From positions 115,766,437-115,830,436 of the forward strand of contig NC_134538.1 of NCBI RefSeq assembly GCF_050624435.1: 64,000 bases of DNA, written 5' to 3'. This DNA comes from Tenrec ecaudatus. Its lineage: Eukaryota; Chordata; Mammalia; Afrosoricida; Tenrecidae. A program made the translations under genes and the position numbers. Numbering within the stretch: the stretch's first letter is position 1; each line of letters starts with the position of its first letter. Below the pieces are notes generated by a model. It saw only the letters and a program-made list of their open reading frames with translations, did no database searches and had not been told where the DNA came from. Positions 1 through 10,944 of this stretch are shown piece after piece.

Positions 1-399
1 AATCTGGTTTTACACTTATGATATTTTTAATCTATTAGTCCTTCATTCATTCAACCATTTTTACATCACAAATATGTGCTGCATACCTAGAAAGAGGTAT
101 CTTGTTAAACTTTCATTCATTCATTCATGTAAATTCTAAAACCTTATTGAATATGTAAAATATACCAGGGATAAATTTGTGTATAGCGCAGGGAAAGCAA
201 AACATAATAAAACAAAACAAAAGCAAGAAATACAAAGCCCATGCCATTAAGCAACATGCAGTGTGATTGAGAAGCAAAACTTAACCAGTAAAATACGAGG
301 GTGTACTCCCCCAAAGGCAGAGAAGCTCTGCTGGGCAGAGCTTTCATAGCACACATTTTCCCTGCTGGGCGCATGATAACAGCTTTCAGTTCAACTAAA
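1..399. other. Unassigned AT-rich flank
   Basis: No gene, RNA or repeat family recognised; a short CATT-rich stretch occurs at about 105-127. Confidence 0.5.
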
Positions 400-870
400 T
401 GTAAAGCAAACCAGAATCCTCACACCTAGACCAGTAGGTGCTATGATGACAAACTGAGAAGAGGTTGCTGTTGTCAAGAATTTCATTTTGCTTGGATGCA
501 CAATCGGTGCTCAGTGAAGCAGCGGTCAAGAGATCAAATGGCACTGCCTTAGGTAACTATTCTGCAGAAGACTTCTCTCAAGTGTTGCGGGGGGGGGGGG
601 GGGGGGGTGTAGGGGAAGGAAAAAAAAGAAGTTACTTTGAAGCCTAGGGTGCACCTGACCCAAGGCATGGTATTTTCAGTGACCTCCTTTGCATGTGAAA
701 GTAGGAAGATTGGAGAATAACTGATGCGTTTGAATTATGCTTCTGGCAAAGAATATTGAAAATACTATGCACTGCCCAACGAACAAACTAATATAGCTGG
801 CAAGAAGTTCAGCCAGAATGCTCCTTAGAGGCAAGGGTGGTAAGACGTACTTTGGACACGTGGTTATTAA
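400..870 (+). mobile_element. RTE-clade LINE fragment (3' half of ORF)
   Basis: The stretch from about 402 (cagaatcctcacacctagacc) through tttcattttgcttggatgc aligns by eye with the RTE copies near 1960-2060 and 57360-57460: the same C-terminal reverse transcriptase coding region, now full of stops. It is interrupted by a poly-G run at 589-607. Confidence 0.65.
589..607 (+). repeat. Poly-G homopolymer (19 nt)
   Basis: Nineteen consecutive G lie in the decayed RTE fragment. This is potentially G-quadruplex-forming, and the length is error-prone in sequencing. Confidence 0.9.
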
Positions 871-1204
871 AGAGAGGAGTTACCATCAACTGAAATGTAG
901 AAAAAGGCAGGGTTGGAGAAGAAGAGGGTTATTGGTTTTACATGTGTATAATTTGATATGACAAAGATATTATATGGGCTGAGCTGGTAATCCACAAAAA
1001 ATGAACAGATCATCAATTCAGCTATGAAGGTTAATAAACAAATGGGTCACAGCTAGATGACATAATAAGGTCAAGAGATGGATTGGAATTATATATGTTA
1101 TCCAAAAAGTTCTGGTCAATGTCCAGCCATGTCAACAGGTAGCATATGATAAAAACAATTTGTATTAAAGAAAAAAAATCCAAACTGCACTAATACCATT
1201 AGGG

Positions 1205-2620
1205 GGAAAAGCCTGCAGTAACTGATGGAACAGCAATTGAACTGTTTCAAGATGCTGGTAAACCACTGGAAGCACTCTCTAGTCTATGCTAAGACATTTG
1301 GAAGAAAGCTGCTTGGCCATCCAACTAGAAGAGATTCACATTTATTCCTAATCCAAAGAAAGGTGTCCGAACAGAAAGCTCAAAATATAGAACAATATCA
1401 TTGACATAACATGCAAGTAAATTATGGTGAAAACCATTCACCATGGTTGCAGCAGTACTTCATTAAGGAGCTGCCAGAAGTTCAGGACAGATTAACAGGA
1501 GGACCTGGAACAAAGAATATTTTTGGCGACATTAGATAGATCTTGGCTCAAAGCAAGAAATACCAGAAACATGTTCACTTATATTCTATTGACTGTGTGA
1601 ATTGTAACAAACGCCTGGTTATGAAGTGGAGAGAAGGGGCATTTCAGAATAATTAATTATGCTCACGTGGAACCTGTATATGGATCAAGAAGCAGATATT
1701 GAAACAGAACAAGGGGTAAAATAAGAAAAGTTGTGTGTCAGAATTGTGTCCTTTCACCATCTTATTTAACCTGTCTCCTGAAAAAATAATCCGTGCATCT
1801 GTACTACATGCAGGAGAACATGGCATCAGGATTAGAAAAAGGCACCTTTGATACACAGATGACAACTTTGCTTGCTGAAAATGAGGATGACTTGAAGCAC
1901 TTGTGGATGAAGATCAAGTATTGCAGCCTTCCATCTGGATTGCAACTCAATGTAAAGAAAACAAAAATCCTCACAACTGGACCAATAGGAGGCATATGAT
2001 AAACTGAAGTGATTGAGGTTTTCAAGAATTTTATCTTACTTGGAGTCATAATCAATGATCACGGAAGCATCAATCACAAAATCAAAAGATATATTGCACT
2101 GAATCTGTTTCGCTGGACCACTTTAAAGTCTTGAAAAGCCAGGATATTACTTTGAGGACTATGATGCACTTGATCCAAGTCATGGTACTTTCAGTGGTCT
2201 CATAAAGTATGTGAAAGTTGGACAATGAATAAGGGAGATCAAAGAAGAATTGATGCATTTGAATTATGACGCTGTCAAATACTGAAAGTGTATGCACTGC
2301 CACAAACGAAGCAAACCTATCTTGGAAAAATCACAGCCAACCCACTTCTTAGAAGGGAAGACGTCTGACTTTATATTATTTCCGCTGGATGTGTTACCAG
2401 GAGGGACTAGTCCCTGGAGGAAGGCATTATGTTTAGTAATGGAGACGGTCTGTGAAAACGAGGAAGACTCTCGAGGTGATGAAACAACATTGCGGTTCAA
2501 CAATTGGGATCAAGCATAACACTTGTGAAAAGGGCACAGGATGGGACAGTGTTTCCCTCTGCTGTCACTCTGTGTCAGAATTGACTTGAGGGCACCTGCC
2601 ACCACGACCAGTTCAAAATA
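1205..2620 (+). mobile_element. RTE-clade (BovB-like) LINE copy, decayed
   Basis: Carries the reverse transcriptase region: translation around 1793-1999 reads TTLLAENEDDLKHLWMKIKY then GLQLNVKKTKILTTGPI, the typical RTE segment after the YADD box. Here the YADD box is destroyed. Upstream DNA near 1290-1560 matches the copy at 56.65-56.95 kb. It ends at about 2560-2610 with the tail shared with AfroSINEs (cagtgtttccctctgctg, then tgtgtcagaattgacttg). Multiple stops and frameshifts; inactive. Confidence 0.8.
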
Positions 2621-4236
2621 GAAACCTATCTGTATACCGATGAGAAAGACATGATATGAGGAGGAAAACATAATGGCACAGGACCCTTGATTTAGCTATT
2701 AGACCTCAGAATCAGGTGATCAGTCCAACAATATTTATAGAACCTTTTATGGATGCAATTTAGGGAATAAAGGAAGCACTTATGGAATGCAGTCCCTTTC
2801 TTTAAAAACCATTTCATTAGAGAGTAGGACAATTTTAATAAGAGAACTAATAGCTCAGTCCAGCAAGGGATTGATTTAGAGTTAACACTAGAATGACAAA
2901 GGCTGGTTTCAGGGAGCATATGCATCTGAGAAAGTCCACGAATCCGGGTCAGATTTAGCTAGACTAGAATAGGAGCAAAAATATGTCTCCCAAAGCTTCT
3001 GAGGAGAGAAAAAGGAAATTGGAGACACCTCTTAGAAGAGAAAATAAGGTTCGTGTAAGGGACAAGGGTGAACTAAATCCAGAAGGACATCTTTGTGCCC
3101 GAAATTGTGGAGTGTATAAATTAACAACCTTCAGAAATGCAAGATGTCTCAGGTGAGTTTCATACGACTGGCTTGGACCAGAGTTTTAATCAATTTAAAA
3201 ATGTACTGTGGGCCCAAAAGGCAAACAGAATTTGACTATAATATAAAATGTATAGTTAGACATATGACATGCTTAAACTCTCAAATTATTATTTGGGGAT
3301 TCTTAAGATATTGCAAACTTCTTCTCAAGCAAGTAAGTTCTAGAAAATTTATGAATTCTAGAAAGATGAGTTCATAAAAGAAGATAGGTTAATTTTTAAC
3401 TTCAGCCAGATTTCTAGAAATAATAAAGTCAGTTTATATATGATATTGGTTAGAATTTATTTTGGGAAGAAAATGCCTTTTGCATTAAAAAAATAGATCC
3501 ATTATAGAAAGCCTCCAGACACTAATAAGTCATGAAGATTTTTCCCTTTTGTATTTCCATCACTATTATTCTACCTACGCGATTTTAATTGCAACTCTGA
3601 CACATGCAGGTACAGAGGAAGTTCAATCTGTCACTACTTGTGATTCTGATGCACAAACCACGGTGCTCAAAGGTAAATCAATAGTGGGAATCAGTGTAGA
3701 TGTAACAAAGAAAGTGTGGCTGAAGATGACAATTTATTGCAGATTTTGTCCGTATAAGTTATACGTGTTGATGATCTGACAAGAGTAAAATCAACTATGC
3801 AATCTCGTGGGCCCTCATTAGATATCACTAATTTATATAAAAAAACAAAAACCGTGTCCTGCCTTCCCAAGAAGGAGAGGCTGCACAGTGCTCAAATACA
3901 AAATGCCTGCGGGTGATAGGCAGGCAGCAAAAGTGCCCGCCATCAGGCGGAAAGCGGCCTAAAGGCTGTGAGTTCAGTGGAGTCAGTTGTTGCCAAGGAG
4001 CTGCACTGAGGACTGTCGGGCTTTTGGTTTTGCCAGCACAGCAGGCCATCTAAAATTTAATGGGAAATACTTGTAGTTTTAAACAATGGCGCATAAAAAG
4101 TTGCTGTGGAGGCAGAAGAAAACACATCAGTGGAACATGTTCAGACCTCCAACAACTTGCTTAGGATCTCCAGTCCCTTATGAAAAGGGAGATGAACATG
4201 CAATCACTATTTCATCCTGTCCCATCCCTAGAAAAG
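2621..4236. other. Unassigned intergenic sequence
   Basis: AT-rich, without recognised gene or repeat. A moderately GC-richer patch at 3830-4040 (short minus-strand ORF of 73 codons) has no recognisable product. Confidence 0.5.
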
Positions 4237-4436
4237 GGGCCCTGATGGCGTAGTGAGTTACACAGTGGGCTGCTAACTTCAAGGTCAGCAGTTCGAAACC
4301 ACCAGCCACTCCGTGGAAGAAAGATGAGGCTTTCTACTCCTATAAAGCATCCTCGGGAACCTACAGGGACTGTTCTACCCTGCCCTATGGGGGCTTTATG
4401 AGTTGGCACTGACTTGTTGGTAATGAGTTTAGTTAT
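4237..4436 (+). mobile_element. AfroSINE
   Basis: Near full-length tRNA-derived SINE. It has a head ggccctgatggcgtagtgag, a pol III B-box-like agttcgaaacc near 4291, a middle ctactcctataaagc, and a tail tatgagttggcactgact followed by a GT-rich end. Confidence 0.85.
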
Positions 4437-4462
4437 TTTTATTTATTTAACCCCTGGATATG

Positions 4463-4640
4463 CAATCCTGGTGGCAAAGTGGTTAAGTACCTGCGTGATG
4501 ACCCAAAGGACATCTTTGTGGCCATGACCTCCTCTGTGGAGAAAGACGGAACAGCCACATTTCACCAGTAGGCACAGACTTGAGGGTAGTTGCACCCTGT
4601 CCTTCGAGTCACAAACAACTCGAATACAACAGGCTTTAAA
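4463..4640 (+). mobile_element. AfroSINE, degenerate
   Basis: The head cctggtggcaaagtggttaa and tail cgagtcacaaacaactcg are recognisable; the middle is diverged. It lies directly behind the previous copy, a tandem of two independent insertions. Confidence 0.65.
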
Positions 4641-6649
4641 AAAATAAAAGATGATGTTTTTTTTTTTTTCAAATCCCCTGAGTAAAAACATCTAGAGACT
4701 CCCAAAGGTTATTGATTAAACCCAATTCATAATATGATCCTGGATCCATTTGTTTAACTCAAGGATTTATAAGATTTCTATTTTTGTGTGTTTTAAATTT
4801 TAGTTTCATTTTATTTTTAATACTGCCTCTCCATGAATGGTAATGAATGCTATAGGAACGAGTTACAGGTTGCCAGAGAAAAGAGAGATGATAAAAAGTG
4901 ACCGTGAAAGATTTTAACAGTATATCTTTATGCTTAAAGTGACATTCATATTTATCAGGGTGCTACACACAAGTTTAATTTTTAAAATACCATTCAATTC
5001 TTTTTCACAGTCAACATTAGTCATTACATCTGGGAAACACAATATACACACAAAAAATGATCGGCACAATGACCTTGGCTGATAAACACCCTAAATTCCA
5101 GTTACACCTGCACTATAGCCAAATGCACCCGCGTGTCACCTTTTCTAAGCCAAAATCAACTACCCCAAAGTGTCATTTCTGATTGCCATTACTGATTACC
5201 ACTATGTTTGAAATGAATGTGAAAGCATTTTGCAGCACCATTCATCCAGGTGCTTAAGTTAAAAAGTATATACCTTTCCTCACTTATCTGTTAGGTTCCA
5301 AAATACCAGGCCATTCTGCTAAAATCAGCATCATGCAAATATGGAGGGTGACCACATCAGATCACAAAAAGCTGTCTACAGCATTAAATAACTGCCAAAT
5401 TATAGTATATAACTGCCCCATCCCTGGGAATCCTGGCCCAGCCAAGATAACACAACGCTTCAACCTTAACAGTGTTCCTATTAATTTACACCTTGGTATT
5501 TGTTACTGCCATAATTAATGCACAAAACTACCGTGGGAAACACAAAATGTTAGACAACGAGATAGCAAATAAGTGAGCAGATATAGAGTCTGATATCCAA
5601 TTCCTTACCATGGCTCCTGAAATCAGCATTTAATTTTCCATCATTCCTTTTTCCCACATACTCAGTAATCCTTTAGTTCAAGTTTCATAATTCTCACAAT
5701 TTCAAAATTTGGTATGCACGCAGATCATCTGGAATCTTTATGAAGTATAGATTCTGATGTCATAGGTGTGAAGTCGGGCTTAATAAATACATCCCCACAA
5801 ACTTTAGGCGATGTTAATTTGGAAAAACCAAGGACCACACTCCCCGACAGATGGTGGACCGTGTCTGGCTGGAATGTTTGTGGTTTTGACCTATCAGTAT
5901 CTCAGGACACCCCCCCCCCCGAAAAAGTTCATGTTTCACCAATTCCTCTCAAACACTCTTGAATCTCAGCATAACACATTTCCTGCTTTCCAGAAATAGC
6001 AGCCTTTAGAGCTATCGAGGGTGAAAGTGTCTTCTTCCAGATACTGTTCACATTTGCTTTTGCCTCGGGAATACTAACAGTGCAAACAACCAGCCAACCA
6101 ACAATAACAACAAGAACTCCACTGCGATCAAGTTGGTTCCCCCTTCGTGGAACTGCCCTGCCCCACAGGGTGTGCAGTGTTCTAAGTCCTTAAGGAATTT
6201 GTCCAATAAGCAGCCAGAATACCTACAAACCGCTCAAGCCACTTTAAATATTGCAAAACTACGTTTCGCTGCAAACTTAGGTCATTTAAATAAGGGTTTC
6301 AGCCCAACCCTCTCATTGTCGCCCTTTGCTGCCCCTACGTATTGAGGGTGACTCAATTTAAATCCCTTACTATCTGTAGATTCTGGACTTTTATTGCAGT
6401 CTATTTTTCAAACAAAGCTATCACAAGGAAAATTCAAAATTTTCTGAAATGGCAAATGCTCACAGCACAAAGCCTTGTGTTCCCTAAATGTTTTGGTGTC
6501 GTAATACTTCTTTGTATTGTCTGCTTTGACATATTTGAGGTATTTTAACATGCATTTTGTCTGGTTTTTCTCCGACATGAAGAGTTCATGCTTTGGAAAA
6601 TAAAAAAGGTTATGATTACTTTTAAAAAATGCTTGTCTTACAACGCAGG
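4641..6649. other. Unassigned intergenic sequence
   Basis: AT-rich; several chance ORFs under 75 codons, none recognised. A poly-C run occurs at about 5910-5919. Confidence 0.5.
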
Positions 6650-7305
6650 AATTGTGCCCGATCTACCCCACCAAATGGGTGAAACACTAAAGGATGCAAT
6701 AGGACAGCAAGGGGAGCAAAGGCATGAAGTCCTCAGGGAATACCGAAAATAGACTATGAGGCCAGGGTGTGGCACCCAGTCAGTCTCAACAAGGTAACAC
6801 TCCGAAGTGTTAACAAACTGACCTTGAACAATTTATAGACTTATCTTTTTTGTAGTTCTTTTTTTGGAGTGGGGGGGGGGGCTTGTTGTTTTGCTTTCTT
6901 TTGTTCTGTCTTGTTTTTGTGCTTATTATTATTGTCTCTGGGTGTCTATCTAGATAAGATAGGTCAGATAAACAATCCAGAGGAGAAAACAATGGACTGA
7001 CGGTTCAAGGGGCACATGGGATAGGGGGAGGTGGGGGAAAAAAAGTGGGTGTTAACAAACCCAGGGACAAGGGAACAAAGTGGTCTAAAATCAATGGCAA
7101 AGACGGTGTAAGACACCTGGTAGGGCTTAATCAAGGGCAATGTAATGGAGAGGAATTACTGAAACTGAAATGAAGGCTGAACATCAAAGTGGGACAAGAG
7201 AAAAGTAAAAGGAAATAGAGGAAAGAACTAGGAGGCAAAGGGCATTTACAGAACTCTAAATACAGGCATGCACATATGTAAATATATTTTTATATATTGG
7301 CTGGG

Positions 7306-7354
<49 letters not shown>

Positions 7355-8350
7355 ACACATATATGTTTAGTAGTAAGGAAGCAGATGGACATAGGGCCTC
7401 TACTCAAGTACTCCCTCAATATAAAAACGCTTTGTTCTAATAACCTGGCATTCCGTGATACTCACCTTCCAGATATGATCACTGAAGACAAAATGATGCA
7501 TAAGCAAATGTGGTGAAGAAAACTGATGGTGCCCGACTATCAAAAGATACAGCACCTGAGGCCTTAAAGGCTTAAAGACAAACAAGCTGAGACGCAACAA
7601 GGTCCACATGGAAAAAGCACACCAGCCTGTGTGATTATGAGATGTTGATCAGATCAGGTATCAGGCATCAAAGACCCAGAACAAAAAATCTTATCATTGT
7701 GAATGAGGGGGAGTGTAAAGTGGAGACCAAAAGCTCATCTGTAGACTATTGGACATCTCCTTACAGAAGGGTCACAAGGAAGAGACGAGTGAGTCAGTCA
7801 GTATAATACCGATGAAACATACAACTTTCCTCTAGTTCTTTAATGCTTCTTCACCCCTCTCACTCCACTATCATGACCCCAGTTCTACCTTACAAATCTG
7901 GCTAGACCAGAGGGTGTACACTGGTACAGAAAAGAGCTGGAAACACAAGGAATCTAGGCCAGATATACCCCTCAGGACTAATATTGAGAGTAGCCATACC
8001 AGGAGGGTAAGTGAAAGGTGTGGGGAAAAAGGGGGTGGCAATCACAATGATCTATACATAACCCCCTCCCAGGGGGATAGACAAAAGAAAAGTGGGTGAA
8101 GGGAGATGTCAAATAGTGTAAGATGCAAAAAAGTAATAATAATTTATAAATTATCAAGGGTTCATGAGGAAGGAAGGCTGGGGGAGGGAGGGGTAAAAAG
8201 GAGAAGCTGGTACCAAGGGTTCAAGTAGAAAGAAAATGTTTTGAATATGATGATGTCAACAAATGTACAAATGTGCTGGGCTGGACACAGTGGATGTATG
8301 TATGAATTGTGATGAGTTGTACGAGCCCCCAGTAAAATAATTTTTTAAAA
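6650..8350 (+). mobile_element. Long interspersed repeat, probable LINE 3' end (type unproven)
   Basis: The last 600 bp recur at 54.19-54.75 kb: ccactatcatgaccccagtt, tcaggactaatattgagag, taataataatttataaat and a terminal cagtaaaataatttttt. A purine-rich, non-coding region ending in a polyadenylation-like signal resembles a LINE-1 3' UTR. The class is inferred from layout and remembered afrotherian sequences. The 5' limit is uncertain, and the interval also includes an AT microsatellite. Confidence 0.5.
7309..7351 (+). repeat. (AT)n microsatellite
   Basis: Uninterrupted TA dinucleotides, about 21 units, flanked by a short CA run. Confidence 0.95.
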
Positions 8351-9716
8351 AGCTTCTCTCCCCTAAGGCAAGTATACTGAGAATGGGAACGGAGTCTTCT
8401 GTACATCCCTGTACCTCCAGCACCAGCACATAGTAGGTACTCTAAACAAGTACAAAAGAAACTTTATCTGCTGGTGAACGCTGGGAAAGTTTTGCTTGTC
8501 CAGGCAGGAGAGCATATAAGATGGGCTTCTTGGTCACCTACAGGAAATTGGTGGGCTGCAAATAATAACTTCGGCCTTTCAATGGATCATAGTTCTTCAG
8601 AATGTATTTGAGAATGGAGTTCAATCTATAGTACAACTAGAAAGAAACTACATTGTTCTTTTTAGAAAGAACCTCTCCCATCTAACAGCTTCTTTTGGAG
8701 TCATTTACTATCTATGATTAAAAATAGCCACCACTTCCTGCCAAGAATTGCAAGAAAATCAATAAAAGCCCATGATTATCTATTGTAGAGTGTCATTTAT
8801 TAGATTGATACAATTACTTTTTCTGTGAGCTTGGATTTTGAATCTGTGATTGATATGTCGTTGTCCTTATGAAATGGATGATGAGGATAAAATATGTGAA
8901 AAATTAAACTTTCCTCATGGCAAGTATAAATGACTCAGGGTTACACTTGAGATTGGCTCGTTGATTCATTTATTCGGTTTAACCATTTGTAAAACAGATC
9001 TGTGATGGTTACTGCAGTATTATATGGCTGTCGGTTTTCAAAAGGTTGAAGTCTTTGTGGTGTAAGCCATTAAACAATGGGAAGTATTATTATTATAGGT
9101 AGGTGACAGACCATCTGCCAACATCAGACACTGATCATTTTTATTTGAGGAGCAAGTTGAATGGGAGTCAACATAGCAAGCCTCAGGCAGAAATATCTAA
9201 ATCCTTTCCATCCTTGGCTTACTCATCAATAATTAACCTGGCAAATCCAGAGCTTAGTTGGAATAAAATTAAATATTTCCCAAGTGACTCTTGAAATGGT
9301 AGAAGATAACATTTTTGCCCTATGATTTGAAGATAGATAGCTACACTCCAATGAAAATAAACCATTTTAATTAGTGGTAGATCATTTCTTACTGAAATTC
9401 TTATGGAATCAGAATAAAGAGTATTTTATTCAAATTTCTTATTTTTTTCTCCTTATGCTAGGTTACTTGGACTTAAAAGAATTACTACATGTTAATATCC
9501 CATTATTATTATACACTTTAGTCGACTCCTGTAAGATCTTACATGCTTTCCAATATAATGTATTATCACAATAAGCACCACTATGAGTTTATAAGATCTT
9601 TACTAGAAACTGTCTTTTCCAATGAAAAATTAAAAGTAATTATTATAAGGGAAAAGTAGTGGGTCTTGGACTTAAGTTGATCTGGGTTTGAATTCTTTTG
9701 TTACTTGCTGGTTAAG
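8351..9716. other. Unassigned intergenic sequence
   Basis: AT-rich unique sequence with no recognised feature. Confidence 0.5.
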
Positions 9717-9718
9717 TA

Positions 9719-9834
9719 CCATATATACTCAAGTATAAGCCGACATGAATATCAGAAGAGTCACCTAATTTTACCACAAAAACTGCATAAAATTGTGCTG
9801 AAAAAAAACTCAGCTTATACACGAGTACATATGG
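9719..9834 (+). mobile_element. Short pogo-like MITE, copy 1 (116 bp)
   Basis: Terminal inverted repeats of 22 bp pair at 19 positions (ccatatatactcaagtataa at one end, the reverse of gcttatacacgagtacatat at the other). They are flanked by TA on both sides (9717-9718 and 9835-9836), the target duplication of the Tc1/mariner-pogo superfamily. The internal part shares cacctaattttaccacaaaa with copy 2. Confidence 0.8.
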
Positions 9835-10121
9835 TAACCATAAAAAAGCCAAACAGTTTTTTTTAATTTCATTTTTCCTCTGCAAGACAGATAAGATTGT
9901 CATGAGAATTGAGATATAAATTCATGAAATATTTAGCAGTGGGCCTTGTAGTGCATTAAAAATATATGAGTTAATAATGATATTATATTCCTTTATTTTC
10001 CTCAGAAATTTCCTCCATGGATTAATCTGATGTATTTAGGGGGGGCATTACTCGAATTTTGAATTTGAATTTTCATTAAATGATGAATTGTATTTTGCTT
10101 GAATATCACTATATATAGGAG

Positions 10122-10776
10122 TCTGTGTTAGACAAGGTTCTCTATAGAAACAAAATCAGGGCACTTGTGTGTATGTGTGTGTATCTATATCTATATCTAC
10201 ATCTACATCTACATCTACATCTACATCTACATCTACATCTATATCTATATATATAGAGAGAGAACATGAAGACACAAAGAGCTAATTAGTCCACAGAGCA
10301 GTACAGAGGGCTCAGTTCAACTCACTTCCGTGAGACAGTTAATATTCGGGCAGTCCTTCAACTCACCAGGGCTGCTGGGTGCGAGTCAAGGAAGCAGGCA
10401 GTTGTGTCCTCTGTAGCTCACAGGCAGTCTGGCCGCAGGCAGCAAACAGCAAGGCGGGTCACCAATGGCCAGTTGACAGAGTGCGAGAGTCCCAGCTCAA
10501 GTGATGTATACACTAGCAGTGTGGCCAAGCAGGTCGCAAAGGAACCCCAAACTGCAATGACAGAGTCCATGGTTGGGGTCCCACAGGTAGTGTAGCGCAC
10601 CAGTTGAGGCAGAGAATGAGCTAAGGCAGCAGCAACCTAGCCCGATCTTCAGAGAGCAAAGAGAGAAAGGCGAAGCTCCTCGAGGCATTTATCTCTTTGC
10701 CCTTCAATTAAACTGCAGCCTTATTAACCCCACGTGTGTTTATTGGTCAGCTTGGCACAATAAACCTACCTATCAC
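10122..10776 (+). mobile_element. Unclassified interspersed repeat with hexamer microsatellite
   Basis: Begins tgtgttagacaaggttctct then atagaaacaaaat. A similar opening recurs at about 14777, suggesting one family. It holds an ATCTAY hexamer array and ends near cacaataaacctacc. An LTR or LINE remnant is possible; I could not assign it. Confidence 0.4.
10182..10246 (+). repeat. (ATCTAC/T)n hexanucleotide microsatellite
   Basis: About eleven six-base units. The central ones are ATCTAC and the outer ones ATCTAT, running into an AT/AG tract. Confidence 0.9.
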
Positions 10777-10935
10777 AGAGCCCTAGTTGCATAGTGGTGA
10801 TGGGTGTTGGGCTGTGGTTCAAAAGGTCAGCAGTTTGAAAGTACCAGCTGCTCCTTGGGAGACAGACAGGGTTTTCTAATCCTGTAAACAGCATGACTCA
10901 GAAACTTACAGGGGCAGTTCTACTCTGACAGTGAG
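10777..10935 (+). mobile_element. AfroSINE, 3'-truncated
   Basis: Head agagccctagttgcatagtg, middle gtcagcagtttgaaag, then cttacaggggcagttctact. It ends abruptly at cagtgag without the tyrosine-like tatgag tail. Confidence 0.75.
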
Positions 10936-10944
10936 TTGCTTTGT

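Noticed and set aside
4286..4300. tRNA B-box-like sequence considered as a tRNA gene
   Set aside because: It belongs to a SINE head; no cloverleaf can be completed around it.
10182..10246. Regular hexamer array considered as a CRISPR-like or telomere-like repeat
   Set aside because: No spacers and not TTAGGG; it is a simple microsatellite.
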